From: CADEED01 sp963839685
GTDB taxonomy: Bacteria; Pseudomonadota; Gammaproteobacteria; Steroidobacterales; Steroidobacteraceae
Length of the DNA: 64,000 nt
Reading direction: 5' to 3'
Assembly (NCBI GenBank): GCA_963839685.1
Contig: CAWIVS010000003.1
Location: 21,380 to 85,379, forward strand
Both the position numbers and the translations under genes were made by a program. This document shows positions 25,611 to 32,916 of this stretch, in pieces. Each line of letters starts with the position of its first letter. The first letter of the stretch is position 1. A model generated the notes under the pieces. That model ran no database searches and was not told the origin of the DNA. It saw only the letters and a program-made list of their open reading frames with translations.

Positions 25611-28008
25611 CAAACTCGCAGGCGCATTGCTCGCCCTTGCATCTTCTGCTGTGACGCTACCCGCGCTTGCGGGTGGCCCGCTGATGGTCGTTCCGACTTC
25701 GCAGGGCGTGTTGCCGGCGCGCTGGGAAGGCACGGTCAATGTCTATACCGATCTCGGCACGCTCGGCGTGGTCGACAACGCGCTCGCCAACAAGCTGGTG
25801 CGCAACACGATCAGGGAATGGAATTCCGTCCCGACCTCGAACTTCCGCGCGCGCATTGCGGGCACCACCGGTGACCTGGGACTCGGCGATATCACCGGCG
25901 CAAACGCGGCCAGCGTGGTCGGCGCCGACAACGGCGGCGGCATCCACGTGATCTACGACGCCGACGGCTCGGTGCTGCAGGATTTCTTCGGCGCCGGTTT
26001 CGGGGTGCTGGGCATCGCGACTCCGGAGTTCCTCGCGGCCGAAGGCTCGACGCGCATCGTCGAGGGCTGGGTGATCATCACTTCGCAAAGCGAGGGCGTC
26101 GAAGAAGTCGTCACCGGTGCGCCGCTTTCCGGTGTGATCACTCACGAGTTCGGCCATTCGATTGGTCTGGCGCACACGCAGACCAACGGTCTGTACTTTC
26201 GCAACCAGCCCATCGAGGACTTTGGCTTGCCGGCCGGCCCAGAAAAAGCGGGCCCGGACCAGTGCACTTCGACGGTCACGACCTATCCGAATGTGGAGCA
26301 GGTCGAGACCATGTATCCGTTCATCGATCCGTTCCCCACGAGTCCCACGTACAACAGCCCCGGCATGGCGACTGTCAACGTGGCCGATGACAAGGCCGCG
26401 TTGTCTTCGCTCTACCCCGAACCGGGCTATCGCCAGTTCACGGGCACCATCAAAGGTCGCCTGGTCGCGAAGGACGAGGTGACCGCACTCAGCGGTATCA
26501 ACGTGATCGCACGCAACGTGGCGGCGCCGTTCGATGCCATTTCGAGGATCTCGGGCGACCGGACCCAGGGCCTCACGGGTGCGGATGGCAGCTTCGAAAT
26601 CACGGGCCTCACGCCGGGCACCAGGTACGTGGTCTACATCGACGAGATTGGTGCCGGTGGTTTCAGCACCGAGAAGGCTGTGCTGCTCGGGCCCGAAGAG
26701 TACTGGAACGCGGGCGAATCCAGCGATGCGCGTTATGACGATGCGTGCGCGGCGACCAGGATCGTGTTGCGCGCCGGCGAGACACGGCGGATCCGCATCG
26801 CGGTGAACGGCATCGATCGCGCGCCTGACTTCACCTACCTGCCTTATTCGTTGCCGATCGATCTATCCACCGGTGGCGAACGCGTGACCGGTCTATACGG
26901 ACCGTTCCAGTCACCGTACTGGATCTGGAGCCGGCAGCGCGGCATGGAAAACATCGACGGGGTCGGGTTCGTGGGCGCGATCTCCGGCGACGGCCGCGTC
27001 GTCGGCGGCACGATCACCAAACAGGTCGAGACCGAGTTTGGCCCCGTGGACCAGGAGCGCGCCGCTTTGTGGACGCGCGCCACCGGCTGGAAATCCATCG
27101 CGGACGAAAGCCTGCAGGGCTGTGACATCTTCCACAGCAGCGTTTTTGACGTTAACGGTACTGGTTCCGCGGCCGTGGGGCTGGGGTGGAACGGTTGCGC
27201 TGAGGCATTTGCGTTCAAGTGGACGGCCCGGCGCGGCTTGCGACACCTCAACAAGGCGAGCAAGGGCGCCTCGCGCGCCAACGCGGTATCCGCGGACGGC
27301 AACCTGGTCGGGGGCTGGGAAGAGATTCCGGAAGCCCTCGGCAACCGCGTCGGATCGTTGTGGGCGGGCAATGAACAGATGTTGCTCATGGACCCGGATC
27401 CCGGCAATCCGTGGGGGTATGCCGGTGAAGTCATGGCCATCAATGGCCCGGGTAGCGTCGCAGTGGGTTATGGCGTCGGTCTCAATGCCAAAGACTCGTA
27501 CAAGTGGACTCCGAAAAACGGCATGGTGAACATCGGTCGCTACGCCGGCCATGTCTGCTTCACCGAGTTCGACTGGGAAACGGGCGAGCCTCGAGAAATC
27601 TGTGAAGATCGCGAGACCGTCGCCACGTCGGTCTCCGACGATGGCAAGGTCATCACCGGTGCCTCGCGACTGCTGGAATTGGGCATCGATGACGCGGCAA
27701 TCTATACGCGCAGTCTCGGCTGGATGTTGATGAGCGAATTCCTCGAGAGCCAGGGAGTGCTCGAGATGTCGCGCTGGCATGTGCTCGGAGCACGAGTCTC
27801 GGGTAACGGCAAAGTGCTCACCGGCACCGCCTTCCCGCTGGCGGCCGACTACTATCACGGTTACCGGCTGGCGCTCGACCAGGTCTTCATCTGCCACGAG
27901 AAGCGTCGCGGTGGCAAGACACTGCAGGTGGGTTTCCCGGAAGCGATGGATGCGCACCTGCGGCACGGTGACGCGATTGGTTTTTGTCCGGGGGACGCGC
28001 CGCTCTGA
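25600..28008 (+). CDS. Secreted metzincin-type metalloprotease with HAF-like repeat domain
   Basis: 802 residues with signal peptide (LAGALLALASSAVTLPALAG). Peptidase domain about 35-275 holds the zinc motif H182-EFG-H186-SIG-LA-H192 (THEFGHSIGLAHT) and a later METMYPFID Met-turn-like segment, defining a metzincin (matrixin-like). Residues about 285-370 form a carboxypeptidase-regulatory/CnaB-like sandwich (LTGADGSFEITGLTPGTRYV). The last roughly 350 residues carry HAF-type propeller repeats: GAISGDGRVVGGT, SVFDVNGTGSAAVGLGWNG, AVSADGNLVGGW, AINGPGSVAVGYG, SVSDDGKVITGASR, RVSGNGKVLTG. Likely surface or secreted protease; substrate unknown. A 12-bp hairpin follows. Confidence 0.88.
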   Translation: MRSNKLAGALLALASSAVTLPALAGGPLMVVPTSQGVLPARWEGTVNVYTDLGTLGVVDNALANKLVRNTIREWNSVPTSNFRARIAGTTGDLGLGDITGANAASVVGADNGGGIHVIYDADGSVLQDFFGAGFGVLGIATPEFLAAEGSTRIVEGWVIITSQSEGVEEVVTGAPLSGVITHEFGHSIGLAHTQTNGLYFRNQPIEDFGLPAGPEKAGPDQCTSTVTTYPNVEQVETMYPFIDPFPTSPTYNSPGMATVNVADDKAALSSLYPEPGYRQFTGTIKGRLVAKDEVTALSGINVIARNVAAPFDAISRISGDRTQGLTGADGSFEITGLTPGTRYVVYIDEIGAGGFSTEKAVLLGPEEYWNAGESSDARYDDACAATRIVLRAGETRRIRIAVNGIDRAPDFTYLPYSLPIDLSTGGERVTGLYGPFQSPYWIWSRQRGMENIDGVGFVGAISGDGRVVGGTITKQVETEFGPVDQERAALWTRATGWKSIADESLQGCDIFHSSVFDVNGTGSAAVGLGWNGCAEAFAFKWTARRGLRHLNKASKGASRANAVSADGNLVGGWEEIPEALGNRVGSLWAGNEQMLLMDPDPGNPWGYAGEVMAINGPGSVAVGYGVGLNAKDSYKWTPKNGMVNIGRYAGHVCFTEFDWETGEPREICEDRETVATSVSDDGKVITGASRLLELGIDDAAIYTRSLGWMLMSEFLESQGVLEMSRWHVLGARVSGNGKVLTGTAFPLAADYYHGYRLALDQVFICHEKRRGGKTLQVGFPEAMDAHLRHGDAIGFCPGDAPL

Positions 28009-28051
28009 GCGTGCGCGTTACGCCGCAAGGCGCATAGGGGGACACTGGTGT

Positions 28052-28082
28052 ACGGCGGCGCGATGAACTGTCGCGCCGCCGT
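28052..28082 (+). terminator. 12-bp perfect hairpin after metzincin gene
   Basis: ACGGCGGCGCGA (28052-28063) pairs perfectly with TCGCGCCGCCGT (28071-28082), loop TGAACTG, 44 bases after the stop. No T tract follows (GTGTGCTGG), so it may stabilise the 3' end more than terminate. Confidence 0.5.
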
Positions 28083-28107
28083 GTGCTGGATACGCCAGAA
28101 TGCGGGC

Positions 28108-28359
28108 ATGAACTTCGAATGGTTCGGCTATGTCGCCGCGGTGCTCACCAGCGCCTCCTTCATTCCCCAGGCCGCGATGACGATCCGCACGCGTGACACG
28201 CGCGGCATCTCGCGCGGCATGTACACAATCTTCACCGTGGGCACCGCGCTCTGGCTCGCCTACGGCATCGCGCTCAACTCCTGGCCAATGATCCTCGCGA
28301 ATGTCGTGACGCTGGGTCTTGCGGCGACGATTCTCGCGCTCAAGCTGCGCTACGGCTGA
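28108..28359 (+). CDS. SemiSWEET-type sugar transporter
   Basis: 83 residues from ATG 28108 (MNFEWFGYVAAVLTS). Three membrane segments: 4-24, 38-56 and 60-80. The PQ motif SFIPQAAMTIRTRDTRGISR in the first helix-loop and GTALWLAYGIALNSWPMILA in the third are characteristic. SemiSWEETs form dimers that move mono- or disaccharides down their gradient across the inner membrane. A longer frame starts at 28048, but those codons lie in the preceding hairpin and are not part of the family. Typical length is 85-90. Confidence 0.9.
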   Translation: MNFEWFGYVAAVLTSASFIPQAAMTIRTRDTRGISRGMYTIFTVGTALWLAYGIALNSWPMILANVVTLGLAATILALKLRYG

Positions 28360-28449
28360 GTCTGCGCCGGGCGCCTCATTCGACGGCCGCGGCGATCCGG
28401 CGTATGTTGCGCGCCAGCAAGCGCGCCCCTTCAAACATAGCGAGTCACC

Positions 28450-29820
28450 TTGAACGCCACTGATGCCTCAATGGCCGCAACCGGCTCCGCCTCCGACAAA
28501 CTTTCCAAATCCCTGCTCGCACGGCATCTCGTGATGATTTCCATCGGTGGGATCATCGGCGCGGGCGTGTTCGTGGGATCGAGCGCGGCCATCGCGACGA
28601 TTGGTCCGGCGGTGGTGCTGAGTTACCTGTTCGCCGGAATCGTGGTGTACGCCGTGATTCGCATCCTCGCGCGCATGGCCATGGATCAGCCGGGGCTGGG
28701 TTCATTCACGGAGTACGTGCGCGCGGCACTCGGCAACTGGGCGGGATTCATCAGTGGCTGGCTCTACTGGTGGTTCTGGGTGGTGGTGGTGGCCATCGAG
28801 GCCATCGCGGGGGCGGTGACCGTTCAGGCCTGGTTGCCGATGTTCGACGTGTGGCAGATCGGTCTCGTGCTGATGGTGCTGCTGACCGCGGTGAACCTCG
28901 CATCGGCGCGCCACTACGGCGAATTCGAATTCTGGTTCGCGTCGATCAAGGTCGTCGCCATCGTCGTGTTCATTGTCGTTGCCGCATCCTGGCTGTTGGG
29001 TGTCGGCAATCCATCGAGCCCGGGCATTTCGAATCTCACCGCGCACCAGGGGTTCACGCCCTTCGGCTGGGCGGCGATTCTCGGCGGTGTCACCACGGTG
29101 ATTTTCTCGATGGTCGGCGCGGAGATCGTCACGGTGGCGGCGGCCGAGTCTGCCGAATCGAACAAGACCATGTCACGCCTGGCGGCCACCGTGGTGCTGC
29201 GCATCCTGCTGTTCTACGTGTTTTCGATCGCGTTGATCCTGTGCATCGTGCCGTGGACCGCGTTCAAGTCCGGCGACTCGTCGTTTGCGCTGGCGCTGGA
29301 TCGCGTCGGCATTCCGGGCGCCGCGACCATCATGAACGTCATCGTGTTGACCGCGGTCCTGTCCTGCCTCAATTCCGGCGTGTACGTCACGGCGCGCGTG
29401 TTGTTCGCCATGGCGGACAAGGGCGACGCGCCGCGCTGGCTGATCGCGGTGAACCGGCGCCAGGTGCCGGCGCGCGCCATCCTGCTGGGCAGCGCCTTTG
29501 GATTCGTGGTCATGCTCATGAGAGACGTCGCACCGGATCGGCTGTTCAACTTCCTGTTGAACTCCTGCGGCGCGCTCATGCTGTTCACCTACATCTTCGT
29601 GGTGTGGGCGCATTTCCGCTTTCCGTACAAGGATCAGGCGCTGCGCGGCGGTGCCGGCACGAAACTGGTGGCGGGTGGCGCCGGCCTCGCGATGTTCGCC
29701 GTGCTCGTCGCCATGTCATTCATGCCCAACAAGCAGCCGGAAATGGTGGCCAGCTTTGCCTGCCTGGTGGTGATCGTCGTCGCGCTGGTGATCAAGCGCG
29801 TGATGCAGAAATCCGCCTGA
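28450..29820 (+). CDS. APC-family amino acid permease (GabP/AnsP-like)
   Basis: About 456 residues with twelve membrane helices. The first helix signature SIGGIIGAGVFVGSS, the YVRAALGNWAGFISGWLYWW segment and FSMVGAEIVTVAAAESAESN are typical of the amino acid transporter (AAT) branch of the APC superfamily, which includes GABA, phenylalanine and asparagine permeases. Start is uncertain: TTG 28450 keeps the whole frame, ATG 28471 (MAATGSASDK) also precedes the conserved part. No ribosome site is strong. Stands alone; substrate not predictable from neighbours. Confidence 0.9.
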   Translation: MNATDASMAATGSASDKLSKSLLARHLVMISIGGIIGAGVFVGSSAAIATIGPAVVLSYLFAGIVVYAVIRILARMAMDQPGLGSFTEYVRAALGNWAGFISGWLYWWFWVVVVAIEAIAGAVTVQAWLPMFDVWQIGLVLMVLLTAVNLASARHYGEFEFWFASIKVVAIVVFIVVAASWLLGVGNPSSPGISNLTAHQGFTPFGWAAILGGVTTVIFSMVGAEIVTVAAAESAESNKTMSRLAATVVLRILLFYVFSIALILCIVPWTAFKSGDSSFALALDRVGIPGAATIMNVIVLTAVLSCLNSGVYVTARVLFAMADKGDAPRWLIAVNRRQVPARAILLGSAFGFVVMLMRDVAPDRLFNFLLNSCGALMLFTYIFVVWAHFRFPYKDQALRGGAGTKLVAGGAGLAMFAVLVAMSFMPNKQPEMVASFACLVVIVVALVIKRVMQKSA

Positions 29821-29854
29821 CGCGCGTCGAGGAAATCCACCGCCGCGCTGAGCC

Positions 29855-30391
29855 TCACCACTTGAGGACGGGGATGGGGCGTAACGGATGTGCGCGGGCT
29901 TCGCGCAACGTGAGTTTCAACAGGCGCTTGTGGAACCCGGCGTTCGGCCATCGCGCGAAGATCTCGCGCAGCAACGGGCGCGGCAAGCCAAACGACAGCA
30001 CACCGCGCGACACGTCGATCCAGTCGGCGCGCCGGAATGGCTCGATCATCTCCGCCCCCGTCCCACGATAGCGCCGCACCTTGTGGTGCTCGCAGATCAT
30101 GCCGGCGACCTCCGCCTGCCACTCGCCATGTCCGGCGCATTGCAAGTGATCGCGGGCCAGGTCCGCAGAGGGTGCGAGGTAATCGAAGGTCCGCGCCGTC
30201 CAGATGCCGAGGTCGTGAAAGGCCGCGGCCAGCGCCACTTTTTCCAGCGCGGACTCGCCGGCGGGCTGCAGTGCCAGGCACAGATTGGCTACGCGGTACG
30301 CGTGGTTGCGATAGGCGACGAAATCGGTGCCGAGCGCCTGCGCGTGATTTTCCAGCACCGTGTCGAGCGTGGCGATGCGCTCGAGCAGCAT
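29855..30391 (-). CDS. HD-domain phosphohydrolase-like protein
   Basis: 178 residues. HD metal site: NHAYRVANLCLAL (His), LAAAFHDLGIWTA (His-Asp), AGMICEHHKVRRYRG and a later RADWIDVSRGVLSFG Asp. ATG 30391 shares one base with the TGA of the upstream lipase gene (TGATG), so the two are translationally coupled. An open frame continues far upstream in the same register but only as a shadow of the lipase gene. Family members hydrolyse nucleotides or small phosphomonoesters; substrate unknown. Confidence 0.85.
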   Translation of the reverse strand: MLLERIATLDTVLENHAQALGTDFVAYRNHAYRVANLCLALQPAGESALEKVALAAAFHDLGIWTARTFDYLAPSADLARDHLQCAGHGEWQAEVAGMICEHHKVRRYRGTGAEMIEPFRRADWIDVSRGVLSFGLPRPLLREIFARWPNAGFHKRLLKLTLREARAHPLRPIPVLKW

Positions 30392-31230
30392 CAGGCGGGC
30401 AGACGCTTCTCGATCCAGGCGCGGATGTCGGCCATGACGGGTTCCTTGCCGAGGTCGTTGAGCGGATCGTGGAAATAGCCCTCGTAGAGCTTGAGGGTCT
30501 TGTCGGCGGAGCTCGCGCGATCGTAGAACTCTTTGCTGCCCTCGGGCCGCGTCACGGTGTCCTTGGTGCCATGGATGATCAGCAATGGCAACTTGAACAG
30601 CGGAAAATCGCGCTCGAGGCGTTCGTCCGCGCGCACCATCTCGGCCACGGTCTTGGTCGGCTGCACTTCGTTCGCGAGCAGCGGGTCGTCGATGAGCGCC
30701 TGCGTCACCTTCGGATCGCGTGAAAATTCCTTCTTCGGAAGGTTGAGCACATGCGCATGCGGCGCGAGGTGTGAGAGTCCCTTGAGCACGGCGAGCGCGA
30801 AATCGGGCGCCGGCACGCGGTACGCGAAACTCTCGCAGATCAGGCCTGCGATGTCCGCCTGGTTGTCGAGCACATAGTTGCAGGCGATCACGCCGCCCGC
30901 GCTGTGGCCGAGGATGAAAACCGGCAAACCGGGTTCGCGCGAGCGTGCGGTCTTCACCATCAGGTCGAGGTCGCCCTGGTACTCGTAAAAATGTTCGACG
31001 TAGTAGCGTTCGCCGTCGGACCTGCCGCGGCCGCGATAATCGAGCGCGTAAACCGCAAGGCCACTGGCCAGCAATTGTTCGGCTGCCCACATGTAGTAGC
31101 CGCTATGCGAATTGAAGCCGTGCGACAACACGATGACCCCACGCGGCTTCGTTTCCGGCCGCCAGCAACGTGTGAAAATCTTGAGTCCGCCGGTGCCGGC
31201 GAGTGATTCTTCTCGATAGGTATTGGCCAT
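30391..31230 (-). CDS. Alpha/beta hydrolase, monoacylglycerol lipase-like
   Basis: 279 residues, cytoplasmic. Serine hydrolase core: oxyanion loop VIVLSHGFNSHSGYYMWAAE, nucleophile GHSAGG near residue 117, acid Asp in LLIIHGTKDTVTRPEGSKEF, and His in YEGYFHDPLNDLGKE. YALDYRGRGRSDGERYYVEH is the Hydrolase_4 signature shared with monoglyceride lipases. Forms a two-gene unit with the HD protein. ATG at 31228-31230 with TCCCGGGG upstream on the minus strand. Likely hydrolyses monoacylglycerol or similar esters. Confidence 0.92.
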   Translation of the reverse strand: MANTYREESLAGTGGLKIFTRCWRPETKPRGVIVLSHGFNSHSGYYMWAAEQLLASGLAVYALDYRGRGRSDGERYYVEHFYEYQGDLDLMVKTARSREPGLPVFILGHSAGGVIACNYVLDNQADIAGLICESFAYRVPAPDFALAVLKGLSHLAPHAHVLNLPKKEFSRDPKVTQALIDDPLLANEVQPTKTVAEMVRADERLERDFPLFKLPLLIIHGTKDTVTRPEGSKEFYDRASSADKTLKLYEGYFHDPLNDLGKEPVMADIRAWIEKRLPA

Positions 31231-31321
31231 GACATCCCCGGGAGTTTTCTACGAAGCTCCTTATATCCCGGCGTTGTGACGACTTCCATGCGCAGCGCGC
31301 ACGAATTCGGTGCATCCATTG

Positions 31322-31440
31322 TTAGAAGCGGTAGCTGAGCTCGGCGAAGACCGCTGTCACCGGCGATTTCGGCAACCTCGAAGCCACGCCCGAGCCGGTC
31401 GCCGCCAATCGACCAGCACGTAAGCGCTGTGCTGACCCAC
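31322..31440 (-). pseudogene. Degenerate C-terminal end of an outer-membrane barrel protein
   Basis: The minus strand ends SPVTAVFAELSYRF-stop (TAA at 31322-31324), an alternating pattern with a terminal Phe as in outer-membrane beta-barrels. About 30 bases further upstream the neighbouring frame reads SIGGDRLGRGFEV, suggesting a frame break inside the fragment. No complete gene can be built upstream (to 31557) in any frame. I regard it as a barrel-gene relic beside the DUF3187 gene. Weak evidence because it is so short. Confidence 0.35.
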
Positions 31441-31557
31441 GGGGACAACACGTCACTACCGCGCTGCGCACGCGCCATGTCGCGAAGAGTTCGTTTGTCG
31501 CCGACGCCGGTCCGCGCTCGGTGACGGCAATCGGAGCAGTAGCGCTGCGGCGGGCGC

Positions 31558-32667
31558 CTATTCCGTCGCCGCCACCAGTTTCGGCGCCCAGGCAAAGCCC
31601 AGCTGAAAGCCGATGTCCGGCGTGTTGTTCAGATTCTGAAGATTTTCCGTGATGCCGAAGGTCACCAGGCAGCAGTCGAAGCGGTGACGAATGCCGATGC
31701 TCGCCTGGAACTTGTCGTTGAGCAGCTCGTCGAGATCGGTCTGATCGTTCTTGTACACGCTACGACTCGCATAGGCCTGCAAGTTCAGATTGGTGTGTGC
31801 CGTCAGTTGCCGTTCCCATCCCAGGATGATGGTCGGCACGACCTGGTCGTCATGCGGCGCGGGGATGGTTTCGCCGGCGTAGTACACCGCGGCGAGATCC
31901 ATGTGAAACGCGTTGCGCTCGCCCAGGCGCCGCACCGAGGTCTGCATTCCGTAGTCGGTGCGCCCGGTGGACAACAGCATGCGTTCGCCTTCGAGTGGCA
32001 CCTTGGCGGCCACTTCCACCGAGATCTGCCAGCGGCCGGGTAGTTTGAAACCGGTGTAGCGCAGTCCGAACACCGGGTCGGTGAAGCCCTGGGTCTTCGG
32101 GGCATTGAGCAGCTCGACCTGCGCGCCCTTCAGATCGAGGATGAGATTGGTCCCGTTGCGCGCGATCGCCGGGCGGCCGAAGTCGCTGAAGCCGAAGCTG
32201 TCGTGGAACTGTTCGATGGTCGAGTCCATGAATCCGCCGTGATACGACACCGCGGTGGCGATGGCGTACAAGCTCCACTGGCTCGAAAGTTTGTAATGCA
32301 ACGCCATGTCCAGCGTCGCGGATTCCACGTCGACCAGGTAGTTCTCGCCGGGCAGGTTGCGGATGGCCTCGAGCTCCGCCGGTCCGATGTCACGGCGCCC
32401 CTGCGTCTCGAGGTTCGTCAGATATTGTTCGACATTGCGGCTCAGCGCCCAGGTGTTCTGGTAGCCGAGCTCCATCTCGAAGGCGAAGCTGTGAGGCTCG
32501 ATGCTTATGGCATGCCCCGGGCGCATGTCGAGGCGCAGGTAACCGAAGGGCGACAGATCCCGCTCGCGCAGCATCCCGTAGAAGCGACCGTCCTCACCGT
32601 GCGCCGGCTGGATGGTGGCAAACAAAGCGCAGCAACACGCCAGCGCGAATACCGGCACTTCTTTCAT
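31558..32667 (-). CDS. DUF3187-family outer-membrane-like protein
   Basis: 369 residues from ATG 32667 (MKEVPVFALACCCALFATIQ signal peptide; mature part begins near EDGRFYGM). An in-frame ATG 60 bases earlier adds an unlikely charged leader. The body alternates aromatic strands: LSPFGYLRLDMRPGHA, YHGGFMDSTIEQFHDSFGFS, DPVFGLRYTGFKLPGRWQIS, and HFDCCLVTFGITENLQNLNN-like ending. GGFMDSTIEQFHDSFG is a DUF3187 signature (GG-hxD-xhE-xFHxxhG). Probably an outer-membrane barrel of unknown cargo. Divergent from a TonB-dependent receptor across 249 bases, which suggests shared control. Confidence 0.8.
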   Translation of the reverse strand: MKEVPVFALACCCALFATIQPAHGEDGRFYGMLRERDLSPFGYLRLDMRPGHAISIEPHSFAFEMELGYQNTWALSRNVEQYLTNLETQGRRDIGPAELEAIRNLPGENYLVDVESATLDMALHYKLSSQWSLYAIATAVSYHGGFMDSTIEQFHDSFGFSDFGRPAIARNGTNLILDLKGAQVELLNAPKTQGFTDPVFGLRYTGFKLPGRWQISVEVAAKVPLEGERMLLSTGRTDYGMQTSVRRLGERNAFHMDLAAVYYAGETIPAPHDDQVVPTIILGWERQLTAHTNLNLQAYASRSVYKNDQTDLDELLNDKFQASIGIRHRFDCCLVTFGITENLQNLNNTPDIGFQLGFAWAPKLVAATE

Positions 32668-32916
32668 TCTGTGGTCCTTGCGTGCGCTTTTGGATGAGGG
32701 TCTACCAGCGGAGGGCAGTCGCTTCAATCAGCGGACCGGCAGTCACGCGTTCGTAGCGTAGAACCAACAGCTGGCACTTCGTCTGGGCGCGGATAGAAGG
32801 TTACTGGTCGCGCTAGCACCACACATGCCTTTCCTTTTGCTGCGCCGAGGCGTAGATATGCGGACACGTCGCTGTGGGCAGGGGGACGGCGATCCAACAA
32901 CCAGGAAGGTGATCGC

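Noticed and set aside
29855..31090. 411-codon single gene covering the HD protein and the lipase region
   Set aside because: The HD protein starts at 30391 with TGATG coupling; upstream part is only the out-of-frame shadow of the lipase.
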